Shown here piece by piece: positions 1 to 10,508 of a stretch of DNA of 64,000 bases. The position numbers and the translations under genes are program-made. Below the pieces are notes generated by a model. That model was not told where the DNA came from. It was given only the letters and a program-made list of their open reading frames with translations, and ran no database searches. This DNA is from Azolla caroliniana (Eukaryota > Polypodiophyta): positions 13,888,001 to 13,952,000 of the forward strand of contig JBHGNT010000017.1 in NCBI GenBank assembly GCA_043228905.1, given 5' to 3'. Position 1 is the first letter of the stretch; each line of letters begins with the position of its first letter.

Positions 1-544
1 ATAAATATATAAATATTATACATATATACATATACAAGGAGGGCAAGGAAGGATTCAAACCTTGCACCTCCAAGTTAGGAATCAATTGGCTTACCATTAA
101 GCCATGCTATTTAGTTGAAAGTATATTTCAATCATTGTACTTTTACATGTAAATTCTCATACATGAGAGCTAAAATGAGTGACATGGTTATCATGCACCA
201 CATGTAATACATAAGCGCCAAATGGCAAACATGCAATTTATGCATGTCTTGTACCCTCACATGCATCATATGCATGAGAGCATCTATAAAAGAAGGGGGA
301 GGAGAAAAAACACGTTTTTTTTATTATGAAATTAAGAAGAAGAAATTCGTTATCAAATTGATGGTGTAACTTGTTTCTTAAATCCAAAGATAAAAGTTTA
401 ATCAATCTCTCTCAATCGTTTAATCTCAACTTCTCTCTTTCCCAATCTATCTTAAGTACTTTCTCGCCAAATCTTGTACCGACTTTGAATCCTTTCGGTC
501 CAGAACCCTGGCGGTTCCGCCTCACGATCCGCGCGTAGTGACGG
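1..544. other. AT-rich flank with possible LTR or promoter remnant
   Basis: No gene is visible. A TATA-like CTATAAA lies at about 284-290, followed by a purine-rich stretch and then a CT-rich segment to about 440, an arrangement like the U3-R-U5 part of an LTR or a plant promoter. Sequence matching the downstream GC-rich LTR starts abruptly near 545, so this flank ends at a rearrangement breakpoint. Confidence 0.35.
39..110 (-). repeat. tRNA-derived (SINE-head-like) sequence
   Basis: On the minus strand an A-box-like TGGCTTAATGGTAAG lies about 30 nt upstream of a B-box-like GGTTTGAATCC, the spacing of an internal RNA polymerase III promoter. A full cloverleaf is not obvious, so this is read as the head of a tRNA-derived SINE or an old tRNA pseudogene rather than a working tRNA gene. 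Confidence 0.4.
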
Positions 545-1229
545 ATCTTCACGACAGCACACACTATCTTTGGTTTCTTATAGGTTTTGTGGGTTTCTGT
601 GGCGCTTCGGTGTGTGTGGGTGTGCGGTGGTGTTGGTTCTCGTTGCTCGCGTCGAGCCCGTGTGCTAGGCAGTTCGTTGGTAGGTCTCTCTCCTTGTTGC
701 GCAAGACCCTTCTCGTACTGGTTAGCCTGTGTGCTTCTCGCAGGCGGCTTGGCGACAACAGGCGCTCGTTCTGGGAGGAGGTGTGCCCTGCACAAGGATC
801 CCGTCGTGCGAACGAGCCTTGGTGCTCCCGATCGGTCCTAGGATGCAAGCTCCCTCTTCCTCTCTATGTGAAGCCGGCACGGTAACGGCCAATGTGTACA
901 TATATGTGTGTGTGTCCCCGGTTGGCGTAGGGTTGTGTGTGTGTGCGTGCACGAGCGCGGTTAACCGGGCCGTGACCCATGTCACTTTTGGCCCTTGTAC
1001 ATATGAACAGAAGGGCGGTAAGGATGGATGTGCGCCTTCTCATTCTGCGAATGGTCATTGGTCGTTTCTGGGGAGAAACCAGAACCGGCCGGCAAGGTTT
1101 GACCCGGGCCCAAACCGGCCGGCAGCGCAGCATGCTTAGGAGGATTTGATCCTCCCGAAACTCCACTCCTGGTCCTTGACCCCGGTGGTCCCGCCTGGAT
1201 CCAACATGCAAGCGCAAATCTCCGCGACA
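545..1229 (+). repeat. Partial 5' LTR of the outer element
   Basis: This segment matches the 3' LTR from about 9750 onward. It ends in GCGACA immediately before TCTTTGGTGAACCCGACGTG, the same end and following segment as the 5' LTR of the inner element. The U3 part is missing: homology starts abruptly around 545. Confidence 0.7.
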
Positions 1230-1233
1230 TCTT

Positions 1234-1250
1234 TGGTGAACCCGACGTGA
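1234..1250 (+). other. Putative primer binding site, outer element
   Basis: TGGTGAACCCGACGTG begins four bases after the LTR end and recurs at the same place in the inner element (5031). It starts with the TGG expected of a site pairing with a tRNA CCA end. I could not match the rest to a known plant tRNA, so the primer is unassigned. Confidence 0.5.
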
Positions 1251-4239
1251 AAGGCGGCAAGGGAGGATGGAGTTGGATGCCAAAGACTTCGAGAAGGAGA
1301 GTCGAGAAGTGGCGCATCGAGATGGGCGAGGTCGAAGGAGTCGACCATTACAACGGGGACGGAGTCCCGCGAGTTCCGCCAAAGGCTCGACTGTCCGGCA
1401 TGAAGAGGAGGAGCTCCGAGCAGCTCACCGAGCGTGGCCACCTAGTCACGAGACGGAGGTGGCGTGTGACGACACGTCATCACAGCAGGAAGGGAGCGCG
1501 TGGACAAGACAGACGTGGTCGAGACGGAGGCCGATCAAGGTACGATGGTACCAGGAGGAAGAGGGTGCGGGACGAGCCGCCCTCTTTTACATGGGGAGAA
1601 AGACCGATCGGGCGAAGGTCCGGAATTGGGGAGAAGATGATCGAGGGTACGGAACGAGTCCGGCAGGATCAACATCGGAGCCAAATCCCCAGACATTGGA
1701 GAATCAAGCCCAGGCGGGGCTTGATCAATCACAGAGCGGATGCTTTCCACCGACACCACTAAAAGGGAGTCGTCGGGAGTCGTTACGAAATCAATGTCCC
1801 CACATCTCGACCGGAGACTTCGGCAGTTCGGACGGTGTGGCAACGTGAGACCGAAAGAGATGGAAGATGGAGGCGAGAGCACAGCAAGGAGAGCGACGAC
1901 GAGTCCGGGACAAGTACAAAGGACAAAGCGGAGAACGAAGACCGGTCCTATGGGTCACCTCACATGGGGCTAGAGACTCCAGCAGTCAGAATCGAATCCG
2001 ACATAAGACCAAGATACTGACGGTGGTGGCAGGACAATGGGACCCGGCAATCCAGAGAGTGACGGATGAACCCGGACGAGAACCGGGCGGAGCGGACTTC
2101 CAGATAACCGATCTGGAGGGAGGAGAGAGTAGGCCTACGGAGAGGCCAGGAACACGGTACGTCGGTACCACGGGAGAGGATGTGGAGTGAGCCACCCTCT
2201 CAGCTTGCGGAGAAGGAAGACTCGGGATAAGGGTCAGAAATACGACAAGCCCGAGGAGGATCCTTCACACCGGTTCTAGAGACTCCAACGGTCGACTCGA
2301 GAGCCGGCGTGAGACCTAGAGTGACGAACGGTGGCGGCGAGCAGACGAAGGCAAAGATTGCGGATGGGCGGTCTACAGAGATCCTCACACCGATCCAGTG
2401 GTTAGCCCGAGAGCCAGCGTGAGTCCTATAGGAAAGGACGGTGGCGGCAGGAGAACATGATTGGACGATGGGAAGAGGGAAAGCGGCAAGGAGGTATCGG
2501 GCCAGCGAGGTGGCCACTAACCGAAACATGACCTTTCGGCAAGGTCAGAGGAAACAAGGAGGAATCGGGAACCGACCCGACCGGAAGACAACGCGGAAGG
2601 CGAGAGAGGAAAAAGGGAGACCAGTCCTATGGGATCCTCACACCGATCCAGAGACACCGGCAACTCAAGCCGACGAGGCTGCGTGAGACCGAGTGAGAAA
2701 GACGGTGGTGGCAGGAAACGGGACCTGGCAATGCAGAAGGAGGAACGAACGGGCCCGGACGAGAACTGGAATAGCGGCCTTCTGGGTAACCGATCCGAAA
2801 TAGAGGAAAGGCGGTACATCGGTACCACGGGAGAGGACGCGGAGCAAACCGCCCTCTCGACATGCGGAGAAGGATGACCCAAGATAGGGTCGGGAAGATA
2901 AATCGAGGGCCCGAGGAGGATCCTTCAAACCGGATCTAGAGATTTCGGCGGTCGACAGGGGGGTCAACATAAGACCAAGAGACTGACGGTGGTGGCAAGG
3001 GGACAAGGGCAAGGACGACAAAAGGGGGGAGTCCCACGAAGACACTCACACCAATCCGGAGACTCCGGCAACTGGCAACAAGAGTCGGCGTGAGACCTAG
3101 AGAGAAGGACGATGACGGTAGGAGAACGTGATCGGATGACGGGATGCGGCAAGGAGCGGCAAGGAGGTATGAGGCCGGCGAGGCGGCCACAAATCAAAAC
3201 CGGACCTTCCGGTAAGGTTGATGGAAGGAGGAAGAAGAAGAAAAGGAAGACCGGTCCTATGGGATACTCACACCGATCCGAAGACACCGGCAGCTCAAGC
3301 CGATGTGGCAGTGTGAGACCGAGTGAGAAGCAAGAAACGGGATCCGGCAAGGGAAGAGTGGACAATGAGGCAAACCCTTATCGGCCAGTTATGGTTTCAG
3401 AAGAAGCCATTAAGGGCAAGCAAGGAGTGGTGTGTCACCCGGGAGCGGAACAAGAGACGTGCAAGTGGCCATCAAGGGCCAAAGCGAAGATCGAGGACGG
3501 GATGGTGTTCGGCACAGGTGGTGCCAAACAAGGAAGGCGGAAGACGACACACGGAGGTGCCGGGAACGAGAGCACAGGCGCGTAACAGACTACACGAATT
3601 GGAGACCGGAAACAGGATCACGGGCCAAAGAATGATCCTCCACACCCGCTTCGGAGATCTCGGCGGCCCAATCGGAGTGGCAACGACTGGCGTGGCAAGC
3701 CAAACCCCAGGTAACAAGCTGGTGGGGGCAAGGGAACGATGCCAAGCGGAAGGCTCCGAACCAGTGGCAACAACACAAGACGAAAGTGGCCGAGTGGGCT
3801 ACTACGGGGTGTTCCTCGGACACGGAGGACACCGGTATGTGGAGAAGCAGCTATGCATGATCTGGTCGGGCGAGGACTAACAACGTGTGCATGGGAAGTA
3901 ACCGGAGTTCGGCACAGGCGGAGCCGAACACGGGAAGGGGATGCGCGGCACACAGAGGTGCCGGAGCGGAAATACAAGCGCAAAGATGGGTTTCCGGTCC
4001 AGGTGATCTCACGTGGAAGGCCGGAGAGGGATCCTCCACACCGGTTCCCGAGACCTTGGCCGTTCAAGCCGACGTGGCAACATATGACCAAGGAAAAGGA
4101 AGGTGGCGGCGAGGGGATGAAGTCGATGGGCGACAAGGGACGGTAACCAAGACGACGCAAAGGTCTACAGAGGCTAAGCGGGTCATCACGGGTGCTCCTC
4201 AGACGAGGGACATCGCATATCTGGAGGAACATGAAGCGT
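1251..4239 (+). repeat. Non-coding internal region of outer element with diverged internal repeats
   Basis: This is GC- and purine-rich DNA with no recognisable protein domain. Open frames exist in several frames because stops are rare in such composition. A degenerate module containing CTCACACCGATCC followed by GAGAC and CCGGC recurs at about 2385, 2636, 3045 and 3263, with related GGATCCTCCACACC modules near 3640 and 4029. A segment near 1550-1620 also occurs in the inner element near 6105-6170, showing common ancestry. Confidence 0.6.
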
Positions 4240-5026
4240 TGTCATGAAGAATTTCGGCCAAAGGCGGAAACCGGGAACATTGGCTACATCGGCGGACTGC
4301 AGCGTGTGAACGCACCCATGTACATTTAGTGTGAATATCGAGGGCGCCTTTATGGCGCCGAAGAGTAATCAAGTCGGGGCAAACGATCCCATGTAAGGCG
4401 GGATTTGTCCCACATTGTAACGCATCCATGTCCTTGTTCTATAAAAGGAAGGGAACGCCCTTTGTGAGAGGGTTGCCCATTTTGCATTAGAGGGTATACC
4501 GTTAGGTTTAGGGTTAGGTTTCTTCTGCTTCTTCTTCTCCCCCTTCGTGTTCGCTTAGGGTTTGCTTCAGCTCATCTCCTGTGCAAGACCCCGCTCGGCG
4601 TGACGAGCCTGTGAGCTCCCCGACGGCGGCTTAGCAGCAGACGACTATTGTAACCTACCTCAGCCGGCTCGAAGCCGGGAATGTATTCTTCTTCTATATG
4701 TTTATATATATACGTTTGCGTCTGTCTGTGTATATCCGCGTCTCTTTTGGTGTCGGGTGTTTCCCTCTTCCTGCATTTTCTGTGCATAAGGGCGTGAGTC
4801 GGGTCGGGCTGTGTGTGCGTGTGTGCGTGTGTGCGTGTGAGTGTGCGTGTGTGTGCGTGAGTCGGTGTTAAGCTCTCTCTCTATCTCTCTCTCCCTTCGG
4901 TTGCTTCCGGTGTGCTTCTGGGATGCCCCGGAAACAGTGAAGTGCGACTTCCTACGCTCCGTCGCTCCCTAGTCCAAGACCCCCGTGGTCCCGCCTTTCT
5001 CCACACACGCGCATAACAACGCGACA
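4240..5026 (+). repeat. 5' LTR of inner element
   Basis: It matches 8210-8996 throughout, with scattered substitutions and compensating length changes in the GT and CT runs. It holds a TATA-like TATAAAAGG at about 4441, a telomere-like TTTAGGGTTAGG motif near 4507, and GT- and CT-rich tracts near 4800-4895. Confidence 0.85.
4438..4450 (+). promoter_or_regulatory. TATA box of the inner 5' LTR
   Basis: TCTATAAAAGG lies about 200 bp inside the LTR. The corresponding sites are near 8408 in the 3' LTR and 9454 in the outer 3' LTR. The position fits the U3/R boundary promoter of an LTR retrotransposon. Confidence 0.55.
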
Positions 5027-5063
5027 TCTTTGGTGAACCCGACGTGAAAGGCGGCAAGGGAGG

Positions 5064-5390
5064 ATGGAGTCGGAAGACGAAGACCTTGCGGAGATGGTGG
5101 CCGAAGTGGTGTTGGAGTCGGCACGAGTGGTGATGAGGCGAGAAGCAGCGCAACAAGCGGTTGAGCGAGTGGTCGAAAGAGTCGGCCGTTTCAACAGGGA
5201 CAAAGTCCCATCTTACTTGGAAGCCTACAACACGGAAATGGAGGAGCATTGCGTTAGACGAGGCGTTGAGGCTGGAGTTCTTCTGCTGGGTCGTAGCTGT
5301 CCGGAGGCATGCGGAAGTAAAGGAGCTCCGTGAGGCTCATAGTTCGTGGGAGGCCTTCAAAGAGGCACTCCTGAAGGCATACGGAGGACG
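5064..5390 (+). pseudogene. Degenerate gag-like coding segment of inner element
   Basis: An ATG at 5064 opens a frame whose residues around FNRDKVPSYLEAYNTEM resemble the start of plant retrotransposon gag proteins. From about 5266 the similarity continues in another frame, with residues such as HAEVKELREAHSSWEAFKEA, typical of the next gag helices. The two parts are therefore separated by a frameshift near 5250. No nucleocapsid knuckle, protease or polymerase follows. The gag assignment rests on remembered family patterns, so confidence is moderate. Confidence 0.5.
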
Positions 5391-5742
5391 GCGGAAGATC
5401 GGTACCACGGTACCACGGGAGAGGGTGCGGAACGAAACGCCCTCTCGATTTGCGGAGATAGAACGGCCAAGGACGAGGCCGAGATACAGATCGCGGAACC
5501 GGAACGTTGGGACCAACGGTTTCGGGCGTGTCAGCCCGAGATCCCGGTCATTGGAGAAACAAGCCCAGACGGGGCTTGCGCGATCGGTAAGAAGACGACC
5601 GCCGACCGCGAAGAGTCGGTGGCTACGGACAAGGGCGTAAAACGGACGAGCGATTCTTTGTGTCTTCCCACACTTGCTCCCGAGACGATGGCAGTCGGGC
5701 CCAAGTGCCCACGTGAGTCCCAAGCGGAGGAAGCCGGCGGCG

Positions 5743-5814
5743 GTGTCGTAGTGTAGGTTGCACACTATGCGGAAATTATAATTTCCGCATAGTGTGCAAC
5801 CTACACTACGACAC
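5743..5814. repeat. Perfect 72-bp palindrome with no spacer
   Basis: Bases 5743-5778 are the exact reverse complement of 5779-5814, centred between 5778 and 5779; the symmetry stops at the flanking bases 5742 and 5815. The arm is AT-mixed, unlike its GC-rich surroundings, and seems to interrupt a GGCGGCAGG-type stretch found elsewhere in the element. It could be a tiny fold-back element or an assembly or repair artefact. Confidence 0.95.
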
Positions 5815-6490
5815 TGGCAGGCCAAGAATCACCGGCGAGACGATACGGGGAAGGAACGGACGAAAGCCCACGGACCCAATTCCGGAGAACTCGGCAATCG
5901 GGCCCGTATGCCCATGTAAGACCGAGGAGATGGATGGCGGTACCGAGGAGTCCTGGCACGATGCCAGCGAAGACAGATGGGAAACGGCCTACGAGGAGGC
6001 CGAGGATGGAAGTGGCACGAGGACATCGTCATTCCGATACGGATGGAGCGTGATCCGGTCGTGGATCGTTCAATCGAGGCCGGATTCGGCATAGAGGTGC
6101 CGATACGGGAGAGGGTGCGGGACGAGCCGCCCTCTTTTACATGGGAAGAAAGACCGACCGAGCGAAGGTCGAGATTTGGAACGAGAATGAAAGCCGGTCC
6201 TATGGGTTTCCTTACACTGATCCGGCTGCCGGCCCGAGTGCCGGCATAAGTCCTATACGAGAGATCGGTGGCGACATGAGAACGGGACTCGGCAATCCGG
6301 AGAAGGACGAACAGACCCGGACGAGAACCGGGCGGAGCGGACTCCCGGATGACCATTCTGGGAGGGAGGAAGAGAGCTGGCCTACGAAGAGGCCGAGGAC
6401 ACGGTACGTCGGTACCACGGGAGAGGGTACGGAGTAAACCGCCCTCTCGGCATGCGGAAAAGGACGACCCGAGACAAGGTCGGAAAATAC

Positions 6491-6730
6491 GGAAGGGCGG
6501 CCTACGGAGGATCCTTCACACCGGTTCTAGAGACTTCAGCAGTCAGCAACGCGGTCGACGTAAGACCAAGATACTGACGGTAGCGGCGAGGTGACGAACG
6601 CAAGGGCTACGGATGGGCGGTCTACGGAGGATCCTTCACACCGGTTCTAGAGACTTCAGCAGTCGGCGACGCGGTCGACGTAAGACCAAGATACTGACGG
6701 TGGCAGCGAGGTGACGAAGGCAAGGGCTAC
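6491..6730 (+). repeat. Two-copy tandem repeat, 120-bp period
   Basis: Units 6491-6610 and 6611-6730 are nearly identical. Both contain GGATCCTTCACACCGG followed by AGAGACTTCAGCAGTC and GTCGACGTAAGACCAAG. This is the most recent of several duplications inside the inner element. Confidence 0.85.
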
Positions 6731-6840
6731 CGCAATGAGGTATCAGGCCGGCGAGGCGGCCACAAACCAAATCAGACCTTCCGGCAAGGTCAATGGGCGT
6801 AAGGAAGTCCGGTCTTACGGGATCCCCACACTTATCCGGA

Positions 6841-7110
6841 GACCCCGGCTGTTCGGCCAACGTGGCAACGTAAGACCGAGGGAGAAGGAAGGTGGCGGCG
6901 GGAAACGGGACCCGACTACGCGGAAGACACGAGGAGAGTCCGGGAGGGACTCAAACAAAAGACACCCGAATTTCGGCAAGCATAGAAACGGAGTCCGATC
7001 CTATGGGACCCTCACACCGATCCGGAGACCCCAGCTGTTCGGCCAACGTGGCAACGTAAGACCGAGGGAGAAGGAAGGTGGCGGCAGGGAACGGGACCCG
7101 ACGACACGAG
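6841..7110 (+). repeat. Near-identical direct repeats about 186 bp apart
   Basis: A stretch of about 75 bp beginning with GACCCC at 6841 recurs from 7027. Both copies contain GTTCGGCCAACGTGGCAACG and end in GACCCGAC. Like the preceding repeat, it shows that the internal region grows by duplication of modules. Confidence 0.8.
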
Positions 7111-8209
7111 GTTTCGGAAGGAGCCGATAGGGGCAAACACGGGGGGCTGTGTCAGGCCGGAAAGGCACACCTTGGACGGAATAAGAGTCTCGCAAGTGGC
7201 CATCGCGGGCCGGATCAAAGCGTGACTACGGGACAATGTTCGGCACGGGCGGTGCCAAACAAAGGAAGCGGAAGACGGCACAAGAGAGGTGCCGGGAACG
7301 AGGTGACAAGTGCCTAGTGGACTGCACAGGGTCGGAGTCAGGGGATGGCAAGAGAGGCCGGAGGAGGATCCTCCACACTCGCTTCGTAGATCTCGGTAGC
7401 TCCGTCGAAGAAGCGAAGACTGACACGGCAAGCCGGGATGACAAGCTGGTGGGGGCGAGGGGACGACGGCAAGCGGAAGACTCAGGACCTATCGCAGCAG
7501 CACGAAGACGGGAAGGGCCAAGCGGGCTACTACGGGGTGTTCCTCGGATGCAAAGGACACCGGTATGCGGGTGAGCGGCGATGCACGATCTGGCCGGGAA
7601 AGGGGCCGACGAGGCGTGCAAAGAACCGGAGTATGGCACAGGCGGTGCCAAACAACGGACGAGGGTATGTGGCACACGGAGGTGCCGGAGCGGAAAGGCG
7701 AGCGCGGAGATAGGTTGCACGGTTCAGAGGTAGCGCGGAGAAGGCCGGAAAGGGATCCTCCACACCGTTCCGGAGACCATGGCGGTTCGAGCCGACACGG
7801 CGATGTAAGACCATGGAGAAGGAAGGTGGCAGCGAGAGAACGAGGGCAACGCGAAACGACAAGGGACGGCAATCAGGACGATGCGAATGATCAACGGGGG
7901 CCAAGCGGGCCACTACGGGCATGCCTCAAGCGGAGGACATCGGGCCTACGGCGGGAAGCAGGGCGTTCATACGGCCGAACAAGGGCCAACGGAAGTACGC
8001 GTACTACGGAGATCGCGGCAGAGGACCCATCGACGGGTTGAACGAGCCTACGGGGAGGCGAGCGCGAAGGAAGACTTGAAGCCGACGGGTTGAACCGGCA
8101 GCGAGCCGAGATGCGGATCACGGAAGACCGGTTTCTCACCGGCCAAAATCTCTCACCCTTCAACCATATTTGGCACGTACCGGTGGACGTGCAGTTAGGT
8201 GGGGGCGGA

Positions 8210-8830
8210 TGTCGTGAAGAATTTCGGCCAGAGGCGGAAACCGGGAACATTGGCTACATCGGCGGGGTGCAGCGTGTGAACGCACCCATGTACATTTAGT
8301 GTGAATATCGAGGGCGCCTTTATGGCGCCAAAGAGTAATCAAGTCGGGGCAGACGATCCCATGTAAGGCGGGATTTGTCCCACATTCTAACGCATCCCTG
8401 TCCTTGTTCTATAAAAAGAAAGGAACGCCCTCTGTGAGAGGGTTTCCCATTTTGCATTAGAGGGTATACCGTTAGGTTTAGGGTTAGGTTTCTTCTGCTT
8501 CTTCTTCTCCCCCTTCGTGTTCGCTTAGGGTTTGCTTCAGCTCATCTCCTGTGCAAGACCTTGCTCGGCGCGACGAGCCCGTGAGCTCCCCGATGGCGGC
8601 TTGGCAGCAGACGACTACTATAACCTACCTCAGCCGGCTCGAAGCCGGGAATGTATTCTTCTTCTATATGTTTATATATATACGTTTGCGTCTGTCTATG
8701 TATATCCGCGTCTCTTTTGGTGTCGGGTGTTTCCCCCTTCCTGCGTTTTCTGTGCATAAGGGCGTGAGTCGGGTCGGGCTGTGTGTGCGTGTGTGCGTGT
8801 GAGTGTGCGTGTGTGTGCGTGAGTCGGTGT

Positions 8831-8866
<36 letters not shown>

Positions 8867-8996
8867 TCGGTTGCTTCCGGTGTGCTTCTGGGATGCCCCG
8901 GAAACAGTGAAGTGCAACTTCCTACGCTCCGTCGCTCCCTAGTCCAAGACCCCCGTGGTCCTGCCTTTCTCCACGCACACGCGTAACAACGCGACA
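8210..8996 (+). repeat. 3' LTR of inner element
   Basis: It is a direct repeat of 4240-5026, again 787 bp, preceded by the polypurine tract GGTGGGGGCGGA and followed by the GCGT duplication at 8997-9000. The GT tract is shorter and the CT tract longer than in the 5' LTR. Confidence 0.85.
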
Positions 8997-9253
8997 GCGT
9001 GCAAGCAGTCGAGAGAAGGGCCAACAAGGGAGCACACGTGCAGGAGGGGTCGCGGCAAGGACCTATCGACAGGTCAAACGAGCCTACGGAGAGGCGAGCA
9101 CGAGCAAGAACCAGAGCCGACGGTTCAGACCGGCAAGGCCAATGTAGCATCCGGAGTGCGGATTACGGAAGACCGGTTCCTCACCTACCAAAATCTTTCA
9201 CCTTTCCTTGAATTTGACACATACCGGTGGATGTGCGGTTTGGTGGGGGCGGA

Positions 9254-10287
9254 TGTCGTGAAGATTCTGGGCTACGGTGAGAAACCGGGAGATATTGGAG
9301 GAATCGGCAAGGTGCACCATGTGCACCCACTCTTGTAGAACTTGTATAGGGAATATGGGCGCCTTTATGGCGCCGAACAGTAATAAAGTCAGGACGGAGG
9401 ATCCCATGTATCACGAGATTTATCCCACATAGTCACGCGACCCTCGCCTTGTTCTATAAAAGGGAGGGCGCGCTTCTTGTACAGGGGTTCCCACCCATTG
9501 GGTCCCAAACTGTTTTGTGCTTTACTTAGGGGTTCCACGAAGTTCCCTATGCGGGCTCTATGTTCTTTGTATTACAGCTTCAGTCAGTCTCTTTCTCATA
9601 GTGTCAGTTTTTGTTTTTGTTTCCATTTGTGTATCTCCATTCCTGTCTCTGCTAGGGTTTCGGGTGTTGGTGTTCTTTGTTAGGGTTAGGGCATGAGTTC
9701 GTTTGTGGGTGTAAGTGAGTGAGCGCGGCCGGGGCGACAGACAGTGCGCGCACTCTCTTTGGTTTCTTGTAGGTTTTGTGGGTTTCTGTGGCGTTTCGGT
9801 GTGTGTGGGTGTGCGGTGGTGCTGGTTCCCATTGCTTGCGTCGAGCCCATGTGCCGGGCAGTTCGTTGGTAGGTCTCTCTCCTTGTTGCGCAAGACCCTT
9901 CTCGTACCGTTTAGCCCGTGCGCTTCCGACAGGCGGCTTGGTGACAAGAGGCGGTCGTTCTGGGCGGAGGCGTGCCCTACATAAGGATCCCGTCGTGCGA
10001 ACGAGCCCTGGTGCTCCCAATCGGTCTTGGGATGCAGGCTCCCTCTTCCTCTCTGTGTGAAGCCAGCGCGGTAACGGCCAATGTGTACATATATGTGCAT
10101 GTGTCCCCGGTTGGCGTAGGGTTGTGTGTGTGTGTGTGTGTGTGTGTGCGTGCGCGGGCGCGGTTAACCGGGTCGTGACCCATGTCACTTTTGGCCCTTG
10201 TACATACGAAAAGAAGGGCGGTAAGGATGGATGCACGCCTTCTCACTCTGCGAACGGTCATCGGTCGCTTCTGGGGAGAAACCAGAA
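9254..10287 (+). repeat. 3' LTR of outer element, truncated at its 3' end
   Basis: It starts TGTCGTGAAG right after the polypurine tract, as the inner LTR does. It contains TCTATAAAAGG near 9454 and aligns with the outer 5' LTR from about 9750 on. Alignment stops at 10287, where copia coding sequence begins without the terminal ACA. Confidence 0.75.
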
Positions 10288-10508
10288 CTCGGGAGAAAAG
10301 GACCAAGTTGGCACTCCATGCAACAAGATGCATAATATTTCTCAGTTATGGAATCGATGGGGAATTCAACTACAGGCTATGGGACCCAGAGAACCGGAAA
10401 TTGATTCGGAGCAGTGATGCAGTCTTCAACGAAGACTTTTTTCTTTCTGAGAGGAACTAGAAGAAAATAGCTAGTAAAAAGGTATCCTTCAAAATCGATA
10501 GAGATGTC
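10288..10508 (+). pseudogene. Ty1-copia integrase C-terminal fragment (left part)
   Basis: The plus-strand frame reads a typical copia motif just after the integrase core (YGIDGEFNYRLWDPENRKL, then IRSSDAVFNEDFFL), near 10345-10455. A stop follows at about 10459. The 5' side is cut by the outer LTR. The right part of the same piece resumes at 15184, after the hAT insertion. Confidence 0.75.

Larger units (their letters stand above)
4240..8996 (+). mobile_element. Inner complete LARD-like LTR retroelement nested in the outer one
   Basis: Two direct repeats of equal length (787 bp, 4240-5026 and 8210-8996) start TGTC and end GCGACA. They flank 3.18 kb of internal DNA beginning with the primer-site-like segment at 5031 and ending with the polypurine tract GGTGGGGGCGGA just before 8210. 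GCGT at 4236-4239 is repeated at 8997-9000; allowing for end ambiguity the match is AGCGT. This supports a single insertion into the outer element. Only a broken gag-like segment is coding, so the element was probably moved by proteins of a related autonomous element. Confidence 0.82.
545..10287 (+). mobile_element. Outer GC-rich LTR retroelement (LARD-like), truncated at both ends
   Basis: A partial 5' LTR (545-1229) is followed by a primer-site-like segment and about 3 kb of purine-rich, non-coding internal DNA to 4239. That internal region resumes after the nested insertion at 8997-9253, ends in a G-rich polypurine tract (GGTGGGGGCGGA), and is followed by a 3' LTR (9254-10287). The shared LTR part includes the segments at about 585-1085 and 9770-10283. 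The 5' LTR lacks its start and the 3' LTR lacks about its last 150 bp, so no target duplication survives. No intact gag or pol is seen, which fits a large retrotransposon derivative. The superfamily is unproved. Confidence 0.72.

Noticed and set aside
1247-8093. Many overlapping open frames of 100-205 codons in the GC-rich elements
   Set aside because: They occur in several frames on both strands with Arg/Gly/Glu-rich products and no domains; stop codons are rare in this base composition. Only the gag-like piece at 5064 has family resemblance.
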